Counted from the stretch's first letter, positions 18,540 through 27,162 are shown. The stretch: 64,000 nt of DNA from an uncultured Sphingomonas sp. (GCF_913777625.1 NZ_CAJYTI010000020.1:124001-188000); one strand, 5' to 3'. Numbers and translations: made by a program. Notes: generated by a model from the letters alone, not told the origin.

Positions 18540-19062
18540 ACTTTCGCTCGGCGACGAGACGCTCGTCGCGGTTGAACAGCAAGGGGTTGCGCTCGGGCTG
18601 GCTGCCCGCAAGCGCCACCGGGGCCGCGGACGGCGCGATCGTCGCGGTGCCTGCATAGCGGTCGATCATCCAGGCGCAGAAATGGGCAAAGGCCTGCGGG
18701 TCGCGCGCCGGGCTGGTATGGTGCGGTTCGATCCCGAGATGCGCGGGGGTGAAGCAGAAGGTGACGGTGACATCGAAATCCGTGAGTGCTTCCATCTTCC
18801 GATCGAACCAGTCGAGCGCGCCCTCGCGGAAGCTGTCCGCCCAGCTGAGCCCGGTGCGAATGCGGCGCGTGCCGAGCCGCTTCATCCACGCCACCGCTTC
18901 GTCCAGCCGCGGGTCGTGGAAGTGGAACCACTGCATCAGCCCGATCTCGGCGGCGTGTTCGGCATAGATTTCGACCGCCGGCTTGGGGCTGCGGTCGTCG
19001 CGAATCAGGCCCAGATAGAAATGCCAGTAGTAGGACGAGCCTTCCGCCTCGCGAGACGGGAT
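18540..19062 (-). pseudogene. Truncated glycoside-hydrolase-like (beta-xylosidase-like) fragment
   Basis: A minus-strand frame reads EGSSYYWHFYLGLIRDD, then WFHFHDPRLDEAVAWMKRLG, RTGLSWADSFREGALDWFDR and VTVTFCFTPAHLGIEPHHTS, about 145 convincing residues up to MIDRYAG at 18649. The pattern is a TIM-barrel strand/helix repeat of the kind annotated beta-xylosidase in similar clusters. It has no start codon of its own: above 19062 the frame becomes the antisense of a glycosyltransferase. Below 18649 the reading becomes low-complexity and runs into the inositol-phosphate synthase gene. Both ends therefore look damaged. The family name is from memory of related clusters. Confidence 0.6.
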
Positions 19063-19972
19063 TGACGGCCTATCATCAGTGCTATCCGGAGCTTCGCTCT
19101 TCCACCTACACCCCGGTGTGCACGCCGGCGGGATGATCGGGGATGCCGATCTGGTGATCGTGCACGAGTGGAACGATCTCAAATTGGTTTCCCGTATCGG
19201 CCATGCGCGGGCGATGGGCGGCCGGTTCACGCTGCTGTTCCACGATACCCACCACCGCGCGGTGAGCGAGCCCGCGGCGATGCAGGCCTATGACCTGAAC
19301 GACTATGACGGCGTGCTCGCCTTTGGCGAAACGCTGGCGGAAGTCTATCGCGGCTGGGGCTGGGGCAACCGCGTCTGGGTGTGGCACGAAGCTGCCGATC
19401 TGCGCCGCTTCCAGCCGTCGGCGCAGGAAGGTGATCGCGAAGGGCTGGTCTGGATCGGCAATTGGGGGGACGGCGAGCGGACCGAGGAGCTGGAGCGTTT
19501 CCTGTTCCGCCCTGCCGCCGAGGCCGCCCTGCCGCTCGACATTTACGGCGTGCGCTATCCCGACGAGACCAGAGCGATGCTCGCCCGGCACGGCGCGCGC
19601 TATCATGGCTGGGCACCGAACGCGCACGCGCCCGAGATCTTCGCTCGGCATTTGGCGACGGTGCACGTGCCGCGCCGCTATTATGCGTCGATCCTGCCGG
19701 GCATCCCCACCATCCGCGTCTTCGAGGCGCTGGCCTGCGGCATCGCTCTGGTCTCCGCCCCCTGGAACGATGCCGAGCTGCTGTTCCGCCCGGGCACCGA
19801 CTATCTGGTCGCCCGCGACGGCGCGGAGATGACCCGCCACCTTCTGGCGATCCGCGACGACGCCGATCTCCGCGCCTCGCTGGTCGCCCATGGTCTCGAG
19901 ACGATCCGCAGCCGCCACAGTTGCGCCCACCGCGTCGACGAACTGCTCGCCATCGTCGCCGGCCTGAAACCT

Positions 19973-19994
19973 CCCCTCCCGCTTGCGGGAGGGG
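19973..19994. repeat. Dispersed GC-rich palindrome, copy 3
   Basis: Perfect 22-bp palindrome CCCCTCCCGC-TT-GCGGGAGGGG inside the 3' end of the glycosyltransferase frame, where it encodes PLPLAGG. It pairs with copy 4, 60 bases away, in opposite loop orientation (TT here, AA there). Confidence 0.75.
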
Positions 19995-20054
19995 CTGGCG
20001 TGGCGCTCCTATCCGATACGTCGCCCCGCGCCCAACCGCTCTCCCCCGTCCCAG

Positions 20055-20076
20055 CCCCTCCCGCAAGCGGGAGGGG
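20055..20076. repeat. Dispersed GC-rich palindrome, copy 4
   Basis: CCCCTCCCGC-AA-GCGGGAGGGG, the reverse complement of copy 3. Together they make an inverted pair like a BIME element, just before the next glycosyltransferase start. Confidence 0.75.
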
Positions 20077-20121
20077 AGCGCAGGCGACAACCGCACACGC
20101 TTTGAACACCGAGGAAGCCGC

Positions 20122-21327
20122 ATGAAGATCGCATTCTACGGATCCAGCCTGCTTTCCTCCTACTGGAACGGTGCCGCAACCTATTATCGCGGCATTCTCA
20201 AGGCCCCGGCCGGGCGCGGCTATGACATCACCTTCTACGAACCCGACGCGTTCGACCGCCAGCTACACCGCGACATCGATCCGCCCGCCTGGGTCAAGGT
20301 CGTGGTCTACCCGGCAACCGAGCAAGGGCTGCGCAGCGTCCTCGCCGAGGCGCAGCACGCCGATGTAGTGGTGAAGGCCAGCGGCGTCGGCGTGTTCGAT
20401 CGCGAACTGATCGAGGCCCTGCGCACCGCCCCTCGCCCCGACGCGCTGCGCATCTTCTGGGACGTGGATGCCGCCGCGACGCTGGACGAGATGCGCGGGG
20501 CCCCCGCCCATCCGGTGCGCGCGATGCTGCCGGAAATCGATCTGGTGCTCACCTATGGCGGCGGCCCCCCGGTGATCGACGCCTATACCGCGATGGGCGC
20601 CAGGGAATGCAACCCCGTGTACAACGCGCTCGACCCCGAAACCCACCATCCGGCGCCCGCGGATCCGCGCTTCGTCGCCGACCTCGCGCTGCCCGCCAAC
20701 CGGCTGCCCGATCGCGAGGCCAGGATCGAGGAATTCTTCCTTCGCGCCGCTTCCCTGGCCTCGGCGCGGCGCTTCCTGCTCGGCGGCAATGGCTGGCACG
20801 ACAAGGGGCTGCCGGCAAACGTCCGCGCGATCGGCCATGTCGGCACCGCCGATCACAACGCCTTCAACTGCACCCCGCAGGCGGTGCTGAACGTCGCGCG
20901 CGATTCCATGGCGGCAATCGGCTTCTCGCCCGCCACCCGCGTGTTCGAAGCCGCCGGCGCCGCCGCCTGCCTGATCACCGACGCCTGGGAAGGCATCGAA
21001 CTGTTCCTGAAGCCCGACCAGGAAGTGCTGGTCGCCCGCGACGGGCAGGATGTCACCGAGCATCTCGCCGCCCTCACGCCCGAGCGCGCCCTCACGCCCG
21101 AGCGCGCCCACGCGATCGGCGAGGCCGCCCGCGCCCGCGTTCTGGCCGAGCACAGCTACGACCTTCGCGGTACGCAGGTCGACCAGATCCTCAAATCCCA
21201 CCAGCCCCGCAAAGGAAAGCCGCATGAAGCTGATCGTCCTCGGCCTCAGCCTCGACTCCTCCTGGGGCAATGGCCACGCCACCACCTATCGCGCGCTGCT
21301 CCGCGCCTTTGCCGCGCGGGGGCATGA
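20122..21327 (+). CDS. CgeB-like glycosyltransferase (second of three)
   Basis: A GT-B-type glycosyltransferase frame of 401 residues starting MKIAFYGSSLLSSYWNGA. The C-terminal domain carries FSPATRVFEAAGAAACLITD and the VLVARDGQDV motif. The expected C-terminus is near DQILKS (about 21200), but no stop follows, so the frame runs about 100 bases into the next gene, adding an Arg/Pro-rich tail of about 40 residues. An 18-bp tandem duplication (21073-21108) repeats LTPERA in frame. GAGGAAGCCGC precedes the ATG. Donor and acceptor are unknown. Confidence 0.75.
   Translation: MKIAFYGSSLLSSYWNGAATYYRGILKAPAGRGYDITFYEPDAFDRQLHRDIDPPAWVKVVVYPATEQGLRSVLAEAQHADVVVKASGVGVFDRELIEALRTAPRPDALRIFWDVDAAATLDEMRGAPAHPVRAMLPEIDLVLTYGGGPPVIDAYTAMGARECNPVYNALDPETHHPAPADPRFVADLALPANRLPDREARIEEFFLRAASLASARRFLLGGNGWHDKGLPANVRAIGHVGTADHNAFNCTPQAVLNVARDSMAAIGFSPATRVFEAAGAAACLITDAWEGIELFLKPDQEVLVARDGQDVTEHLAALTPERALTPERAHAIGEAARARVLAEHSYDLRGTQVDQILKSHQPRKGKPHEADRPRPQPRLLLGQWPRHHLSRAAPRLCRAGA
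21073..21108. repeat. 18-bp perfect tandem duplication
   Basis: CTCACGCCCGAGCGCGCC occurs twice head to tail inside the second glycosyltransferase, giving LTPERALTPERA. It keeps frame. Confidence 0.9.
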
Positions 21328-22615
21328 CGTGCTGTTGCTCGAACGCGAGGTGCCCTGGTCTTCCGGCGCCCACCGCGATCTCGCCGATCCCGATTTCTGC
21401 CGGCTGGAATATTATCGCTCACTCGCCGATCTGGATCGCTGGCGCGAGACGATCGCGGAGGCCGACACAGTGATCGTCGGCTCCTTTGTACCGGATGGGA
21501 TAGAGGTCGGTCCGTTCGTACAGGGCACTACGCGCGGCGTGACCGCGTTTTACGACATCGATACCCCGGTCACGCTTGCGGCGCTCGCGCGCGGCGACTG
21601 CGCCTATCTCAGCACGGCGCTGATCCCCGGCTATGACCTGTATCTGAGCTTCACCGGCGGGCCAACGCTCGGCCGGATCGAGCGCGACCTGGGCAGCCCG
21701 GCCGCCCGGGCGCTCTACTGCTCGGTGGCTACCGACGCCTATCGCCCGATCGACGTGCCGAAGCGCTGGGACCTCAGCTATCTCGGCACCTACAGCCCCG
21801 ATCGCCAGCCGACGCTGGAGGCGCTGCTGCTCGAACCCGCCCGCCGCTGCCCGGACAAGCGCTTCGCCGTCGCCGGCCCGCAATATCCGGGCAGCATCGA
21901 CTGGCCCGCCAATGTCGAGCGGATCGAGCATCTGCCGCCGGCCGAGCATCCCGGCTTCTATTCCGCCTCACGAATGACGCTGAACGTCACCCGCGCGGAC
22001 ATGATCGCCGCCGGCTGGTCGCCGTCGGTGCGACTGTTCGAGGCGGCGGCCTGCGGCACGCCGATCCTGTCCGATCGCTGCGCCGGCATCGAAAGCCTGT
22101 TCGTGCCGGACGAGGAAATCCTGCTCGCCGGGGCGACCGAGGAGGCGATCGCGGCGCTGAACCGCGATGCCGTCGCGATCGGCACCGGCGCGCGGCGACG
22201 GCTGTTCGAGGGCCAGGATGCCCGCCACCGCGCCGCCGAGCTCGAAACCCATCTCAACGAAGCACGCGCGCGCCACCGGACGGGGTGCCAGGAGAGGAAC
22301 GCCGCCATGCCGCGCAACCAAGACCCGTCGCTGATCCTGATCGCCGGGGGCGCAGACTTTATCGGATCGCATCTGTGCGCCGAACTGCTCGATCGCGGCG
22401 AACAGATGGTGTGCTTGGACAATCTCCAGACCTCCAATAGATCCAATCTGGATGAGCTGGAGGGCCGCCCCGGCTTCGAATTCGTCCGCGGCGACATCGT
22501 CGACGAGCTGCCGGCGACGATCCGCGAGCGCCCCCCCGGTTCAAGCAGATCTACAATCTCGCCTCTGCCGCCTCCCCGCCGCAATACCAGGTCGATCCGG
22601 AGCACACGATGCTAA
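21224..22615 (+). CDS. CgeB-like glycosyltransferase (third), reading into the following epimerase frame
   Basis: The glycosyltransferase part begins MKLIVLGLSLDSSWGNGHAT with a GGAAAG ribosome site. It has VPWSSGAHRDLADP, FYDIDTPVTLAAL and the C-terminal WSPSVRLFEAAACGTPILSD donor-binding region, ending near residue 350. There is no stop codon before the next start at 22307; the frame continues into the N-terminal 75 residues of the UDP-xylose-synthase-like gene and ends at a stop created by a frameshift. Expected independent end is about 22300. The glycosyltransferase domain itself looks complete. Confidence 0.72.
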   Translation: MKLIVLGLSLDSSWGNGHATTYRALLRAFAARGHDVLLLEREVPWSSGAHRDLADPDFCRLEYYRSLADLDRWRETIAEADTVIVGSFVPDGIEVGPFVQGTTRGVTAFYDIDTPVTLAALARGDCAYLSTALIPGYDLYLSFTGGPTLGRIERDLGSPAARALYCSVATDAYRPIDVPKRWDLSYLGTYSPDRQPTLEALLLEPARRCPDKRFAVAGPQYPGSIDWPANVERIEHLPPAEHPGFYSASRMTLNVTRADMIAAGWSPSVRLFEAAACGTPILSDRCAGIESLFVPDEEILLAGATEEAIAALNRDAVAIGTGARRRLFEGQDARHRAAELETHLNEARARHRTGCQERNAAMPRNQDPSLILIAGGADFIGSHLCAELLDRGEQMVCLDNLQTSNRSNLDELEGRPGFEFVRGDIVDELPATIRERPPGSSRSTISPLPPPRRNTRSIRSTRC

Positions 22616-23321
22616 CCAACGTGGTTGGCACGGATCGCCTGCTGCGGCTCGCCTCGCAAGCGGGCGCGCGGTTTCTGCTGACCTCGACCTCGGAAGTCTA
22701 TGGCGACCCGGAAATCCGCCCCCAGCGCGAGGACTATCGCGGCTGGATCAGCTGCACCGGCCCGCGCGCCTGCTATGACGAAGGCAAGCGCGCTGCCGAG
22801 GCCCTTACCTATGATTTCTGTCGCACCGGGCGCGCCGAAGTCCGCGTGGCGCGCATCTTCAACACCTATGGCCCGCACATGCATTTCGATGACGGCCGCG
22901 TGGTGTCGAACCTCATCGTCCAGGCGCTTTCCGGACGTTCGCTGACACTCTACGGCGACGGCAGCCAGACGCGCAGTTTCTGCTACGTCTCCGACCTCGT
23001 ACGAGGGCTTGTTCTGCTAATGAATAGCGATAGTATGAGAATGGAGCCGATAAACCTCGGAATCCCCACGAAATCACCGTGGCCGAACTGGCCGGACAGG
23101 TCGCTGCCTTTACCGGCACGCCAATTGCAATCGAGTATCATCCGCTTCCGACGGACGCCCCCCGTCGCCGCAAGCCGGACATCACCCGGGCGCGCGATCT
23201 GCTCGGCTGGGCGCCTATGGTACCGCTGGCGGAAGGACTGGAGCGGACCTGCGCGTGGTTCGCCCGGGCGATGGCCGCGCCGGTCGCCGAACCCGGTTTG
23301 CTGGAGGCGGCAGCGGAATAA
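22307..23321 (+). pseudogene. UDP-glucuronate decarboxylase (UDP-xylose synthase)-like SDR with two frameshifts
   Basis: Three successive plus frames together spell an extended SDR sugar-nucleotide enzyme: LILIAGGADFIGSHLCAELL, then IYNLASAASPPQYQVDPEHT, STSEVYGD, ACYDEGKRAAE (catalytic YxxxK), RIFNTYGPHMH, DGSQTRSFCYVSDLV, then ITVAELAGQVAAF and RARDLLGWAP to the stop at 23321. Frame changes occur at the C7 run at 22531-22537 and at GGAATCCCC near 23060; each is repaired by adding one base. The middle Gly of the GxxGxxG cofactor motif is Asp (GGADFIG). This would make the product non-functional even without the frameshifts. GGAGAGG precedes the ATG. Confidence 0.8.
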
Positions 23322-23487
23322 GCGGGCGCCGATTCTCCACCCGACGCATCCACCCTGTCCCCAATGCCGTAGCTCCCTACGCCGGAAAGCGGGCTATCCC
23401 CGCACTGCCGCGTCCCTCGTCAGCCGCAAGTCCCCGGGACGCGGCACCGGGGCCCGGGATTGGTACCGGCGGAAGGAGTGGTGCCGG

Positions 23488-24141
23488 GTGGAGAAACCCT
23501 TGAAGAGCAATGCCGATACGGGCGTTCATCCGGAACCATATAGGTTCACTCCAAACCCTTGCGCGTGGACGGCAGACGCCGGGGACGACCTTCCCTATCG
23601 CCTGGTCGAGGCGCAATATGCGGCGGACCTCGCAGAAGCGGCAACCGGGCATGATCCTGCGGCGCATCGGCGAGGGCGCCTGGAGGCGGTACGCGCAGTG
23701 GATATTGCCGCAAGCCAGGCAAGCGCGCTCGATCTCGAACTGCTGGCTTGTGACGCGCTGCGCGCGTTTCTCTTCGCCGCCGGTACCGGCATCACGGTCG
23801 GCGGGCCGATATTGCGCGTTCGCGCCGCTGCGGCAGTATTGCTTGGGCTGATGCTGGAGGAATGGACGACAAACTCGATCAAGTTCGGTGCGCTTGGTGG
23901 CGTCGGTCGCAATTCTGCTTTGCGACTCCAGTGGCTATTAGCGCCAAATCATGTAGAATTATCCTGGCGCGAACGCGGCGTACCGATCGTACAATCGGCA
24001 GATACCCGCCGAAATGGATTTGGAAAATACATGGTAGAGCATGTATTGCCGCAGCAGCTGGGGGCCATCTCGCACTTCGCTCTGCTTCCAGGCGGGATCG
24101 ATTGCACCCTGATCTTGCCAAAGTCTATTGTCGCTGATTGA
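23488..24141 (+). CDS. HWE-like histidine-kinase ATPase domain protein without a phospho-acceptor box
   Basis: A 217-residue soluble protein. The C-terminal half matches a HATPase domain of the HWE family: LEEWTTNSIKFGAL (N-box), VELSWRERG (WxE signature) and NGFGKYMVEH (G-box). The region before it, where HWE kinases carry an HRVKN histidine box, has no such motif. It may be a stand-alone ATPase or a kinase remnant that works with a partner. The GTG start at 23488 follows AAGGAG. It lies 57 bases before a Crp-type regulator on the same strand, so the two may be cotranscribed. Confidence 0.68.
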   Translation: MEKPLKSNADTGVHPEPYRFTPNPCAWTADAGDDLPYRLVEAQYAADLAEAATGHDPAAHRRGRLEAVRAVDIAASQASALDLELLACDALRAFLFAAGTGITVGGPILRVRAAAAVLLGLMLEEWTTNSIKFGALGGVGRNSALRLQWLLAPNHVELSWRERGVPIVQSADTRRNGFGKYMVEHVLPQQLGAISHFALLPGGIDCTLILPKSIVAD

Positions 24142-24198
24142 TCCTTGTTAATGCGCTCGTGTTGAACTCCGTTCGGTGCGGCGCGTTTGCCGTCGATC

Positions 24199-24939
24199 AT
24201 GCTGAACCATCTTCCCCCCGCGGAGGCGGCTGCATCCAGTCGACTTGGCGCCTTTGCTTTCCTTAGCGACGATGCGCGCCGGGCCTTGCGGTTGGCTACG
24301 GAAATGCCGCACCGGGTGGCAGCATCGCGGGACCTGATGCTCGCCGGGCAGCGAACCAACGGTCCGCTGATCGTTCTGGAGGGATGGCTGGGCCGGGTGA
24401 AGCTGTTCAGCGACGGTAGGCGGCAGATACTGAGTTTCCTTGTACCGGGCGACGTCATCCAGGAGCCCCGCACGGTGCAGCCCGTGGCACCGTGCACGAT
24501 CACGGCCCTGTGCGACGCGTTGCTCTGCCCCGCCCCGGCTGCCGGTTCCGAAGAAGACGGGCTGCGCGAGGCCTATGCCGCGAGCGCCGCACTGGACGAG
24601 ACCTATCTACTGCGCCAGATCGCCCGGCTTGGCCGGATGAGCGCCTATGAGCGCATTCACGACTGGCTGACAGAGATGCACGAGCGGCTGATGCTCGCCC
24701 GCCGCGCCGGCCCGGACAGTTTCGCCATGCCGCTTACCCAGGAAACACTGGCGGACGCGCTTGGCCTCACCAGCGTGCACGTCAACCGCACCCTGCAAAG
24801 CATGCGCCGCGACGAGGTGCTGGAGTGGCGCGGCGGCGTCGTGCAGCTCAAGCGCCGCAGCCGGTCCGCAGCCGATGCGCCCGAGCGTCGGCGGCTCGCC
24901 CCGCCCCCCGCGCGCACGGGACTCGCAAGCACGCGCTGA
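24199..24939 (+). CDS. Crp/Fnr family transcription regulator
   Basis: A 246-residue regulator. A cyclic-nucleotide-binding-type beta barrel covers about residues 15-125 (FSDGRRQILSFLVPGDVIQ), followed by a dimer helix and a winged helix with LTQETLADALGLTSVHVNRT as recognition helix. No Cys cluster for an iron-sulfur sensor is visible, so it is not a canonical Fnr. The C-terminal 30 residues are basic and Pro-rich. ATG 24199 is chosen over the in-frame TTG 24187. Such regulators downstream of HWE-like proteins are common in sphingomonads; the signal is unknown. Confidence 0.85.
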   Translation: MLNHLPPAEAAASSRLGAFAFLSDDARRALRLATEMPHRVAASRDLMLAGQRTNGPLIVLEGWLGRVKLFSDGRRQILSFLVPGDVIQEPRTVQPVAPCTITALCDALLCPAPAAGSEEDGLREAYAASAALDETYLLRQIARLGRMSAYERIHDWLTEMHERLMLARRAGPDSFAMPLTQETLADALGLTSVHVNRTLQSMRRDEVLEWRGGVVQLKRRSRSAADAPERRRLAPPPARTGLASTR

Positions 24940-24996
24940 GCCCGCCGCGTGCACGATGAGGTAGTTGACGGCATTTTGCCGTTGCAGGCGCGCCTG

Positions 24997-25014
24997 GCGT
25001 CATCATTCCGTCAT
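24997..25014 (+). promoter_or_regulatory. Candidate PhoB box before phospholipase C
   Basis: GCGTCAT-CATT-CCGTCAT: two 7-base direct repeats with a 4-base spacer, matching the layout of the Pho box (CTGTCAT-N4-CTGTCAT) and its GTCAT cores. It lies 55 bases before the phospholipase start, consistent with induction under phosphate limitation. Confidence 0.5.
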
Positions 25015-25068
25015 CCGACTGCTTCACCGGACCGCATCAATGCTTCGGGGACAGGGGTATAGACGGAC

Positions 25069-27138
25069 ATGACGGGTGGTACGACACGGCGGCGGTTCCT
25101 GGCCGCGGGTGCACAGGCAGCGGCAGCTTCGGCGCTTCCTGCCTCGATCGCGCGGGCTGCCGCTATCGCCGCCGATGTCCGCAGCGGCACGATTGCCGAC
25201 GTCGCGCATGTCGTGATCCTCATGCAGGAAAATCGCAGCTTCGACCATTATTTCGGCACGCTGAAGGGCGTGCGCGGCTTTAGCGATCCGCTGACCGTGC
25301 CGCTGCCGAACGGCCGGAGCATCTGGGCGCAGGAAGCCACCGACGGGCGGCTCGTCGCGCCGTTCCACCTTTCGACCAAGGCGCATTTCGAGCTGATGCG
25401 CGTCGCCGGCACCCCGCACAGCTGGCCGGACGCCCAGGCCGCCTGGGACGAGGGGCGGATGCGCCGCTGGGCCACCGCCAAGACCGAGCGGGCGATGGGC
25501 CACTATACCCGTGAAGACCTCGCCTTCCAGTTCGCGCTGGCCGAGAATTTCACGATCTGCGACGCCTATCACTGCGCCGTGCACACCGGCACCAATACCA
25601 ACCGGCTGTTTCTGTGGACCGGCACCAACGATCCCAGCGGCATGCGCGGCGGCCCGGCGATCGGCAATTCGCACGACGAGCTGCCGGAAAAGGGCGGCTA
25701 TCCGGACTCCTATCGCTGGACCACCTATCCGGAGCGCCTGCAGGCGGCCGGCATCGACTGGCGAATCTATCAGGACATGGCGGACAATTTTACCGACAAC
25801 CCTTTGGTCGGGTTCGCCGCCTATCGCGAGGCAAAGCCGGGATCGCCGCTGCACGAACGGGCGCTGACCACTCATGGCGTGGATCAACTGCGTGCCGATG
25901 TCCTGGCCGGCCGCCTGCCGCAGGTTTCCTGGGTGATCGCCGATGCCAAGGGCAGCGAGCATCCCGCTCCCTCCAGCCCGGCACAGGGCGCCGCCTACAC
26001 CGCCGCCGTGATCGACGCGCTTACCGCCAATCCGGACGTTTGGGCCCGCACCGTGCTGATCGTCAATTTCGACGAAAATGACGGCTTTTTCGACCATGTG
26101 CCGCCGCCTGCCCCGCCCTCGATCGACCCGGCTGCTCCCGGCGGCCTCGCCGGCGCTTCCCAGATCAGCACCGAGGGAGAATATCACCACGTACCGAGTG
26201 TCGCCGATGCGAAATCCGAGCGGCCGGAATTGATCGGCCGCCCTTACGGCCTGGGCCCACGGGTGCCCTGCTATGTCGTATCGCCGTGGAGCCGCGGCGG
26301 CTGGGTCAATTCGCAGGTGTTCGACCACACCTCGGTCATCCGTTTCCTCGAGGCGCGGTTCGGCGTCACCGAGCCCAACATCTCCGCCTGGCGGCGCGCG
26401 GTATGCGGCGACCTGACCAGCGCCTTTGATTTTCGCGGCCCGAACCGGCCCGCCACGATCGCGCTGCCGGACCCGCGCCCCCTCGCCGTTCGCGCGGCTG
26501 CGCTGCCCAGCCAGCCCGAGCCAAGCGCGCCGGCGGCGGCCGGCGCCGCCCCGGCGCAGGAGCCCGGCGTTCGCCGCGCCCGGGCGCTGCCCTATGCGCT
26601 CGAGGTTCACGAAGCGGCGCTGGATGCGCGCGCGATCGGCTTGCAGTTTGTCTGCCCCGGCGCGCCGGCCGTCGTGCAGGTCTACGACCGACTGCGTCCC
26701 GATGCCCTTCCGCGCCGCTTCACGCTGGCGAAGGGCGGTACGATGATCGCCGAATGGCCGCTCGATTCGGATGGGCGCTACGATCTCTGGCTGCTCGGCC
26801 CCAACGGCTTCCATCGTCATTTCGCTGGAAAGGGCGCGGTCCATGCCGGCGCCGTTCGCTGGGAGCAACTACCCAGCGCCTCGCCCGAGCTACGCGTTTC
26901 GGCGCCCCAAGGGTTCGTCGCACGCTGGCCTCGCCACTTCCATATTCACCGCGACGGCCCTGTTTCCCCTGCGGAAATGCGCGTCTCGCTCGACGAGACC
27001 GGCGGCTGGTACGACCTCGTTCTGGCCAGCCCAGATGCGACCGGTTACCGCCGACGAATTGCCGGACGGATCGAAAATGGCAAGGATGGCTGGTCTGAAC
27101 CGCCTTTGATGAAGGTTGGTGTTTCACAAACCGCATAG
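25069..27138 (+). CDS. Phosphocholine-specific phospholipase C (non-haemolytic type)
   Basis: A 689-residue exported phosphoesterase that removes head groups from phospholipids. The N-terminus MTGGTTRRRFLAAG is a Tat signal. The catalytic domain shows VVILMQENRSFDHYFGT (metal and nucleophile region), HTGTNTNRLFLWTG, and IVNFDENDGFFDHVPPP; C-terminal domains of the DUF756 type start near residue 500. Length is usual for PlcN-like enzymes. The GTCAT direct repeat upstream suggests phosphate control. Likely role: phosphorus scavenging from phosphatidylcholine. Confidence 0.92.
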   Translation: MTGGTTRRRFLAAGAQAAAASALPASIARAAAIAADVRSGTIADVAHVVILMQENRSFDHYFGTLKGVRGFSDPLTVPLPNGRSIWAQEATDGRLVAPFHLSTKAHFELMRVAGTPHSWPDAQAAWDEGRMRRWATAKTERAMGHYTREDLAFQFALAENFTICDAYHCAVHTGTNTNRLFLWTGTNDPSGMRGGPAIGNSHDELPEKGGYPDSYRWTTYPERLQAAGIDWRIYQDMADNFTDNPLVGFAAYREAKPGSPLHERALTTHGVDQLRADVLAGRLPQVSWVIADAKGSEHPAPSSPAQGAAYTAAVIDALTANPDVWARTVLIVNFDENDGFFDHVPPPAPPSIDPAAPGGLAGASQISTEGEYHHVPSVADAKSERPELIGRPYGLGPRVPCYVVSPWSRGGWVNSQVFDHTSVIRFLEARFGVTEPNISAWRRAVCGDLTSAFDFRGPNRPATIALPDPRPLAVRAAALPSQPEPSAPAAAGAAPAQEPGVRRARALPYALEVHEAALDARAIGLQFVCPGAPAVVQVYDRLRPDALPRRFTLAKGGTMIAEWPLDSDGRYDLWLLGPNGFHRHFAGKGAVHAGAVRWEQLPSASPELRVSAPQGFVARWPRHFHIHRDGPVSPAEMRVSLDETGGWYDLVLASPDATGYRRRIAGRIENGKDGWSEPPLMKVGVSQTA

Positions 27139-27146
27139 ACGCGTTA

Positions 27147-27162
27147 CTGTCAGCGCTGACAG
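27147..27162. promoter_or_regulatory. Perfect 16-bp palindrome before the LacI gene (autoregulatory operator)
   Basis: CTGTCAGCGCTGACAG is perfectly symmetric around GC, the form bound by LacI-family proteins. It lies 26 bases before the TTG start of the LacI regulator and 8 bases after the phospholipase stop. It does not resemble the CACCGG operators of the GH28/GH43 genes. I found no second copy in the window. Confidence 0.75.

Larger units (their letters stand above)
19065..20125 (+). pseudogene. CgeB-like glycosyltransferase, 5'-truncated and frameshifted
   Basis: The main frame from about 19125 reads DADLVIVHEWNDLKLVSRIG and continues through a GT-B-like C-terminal domain (PGIPTIRVFEALACGIALV), ending at 20125. 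Its N-terminal domain is mostly missing. A different plus frame just before it (from 19065) reads TAYHQCYPELRSSTYTP and then hits a stop, which looks like the preceding piece of the same protein, so a frameshift between 19105 and 19125 is likely. The first ~55 codons are absent where the hydrolase fragment begins. The last ~50 residues are encoded by two inserted GC-rich palindromes. A GTG at 19079 could still start a shortened product. Confidence 0.6.
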
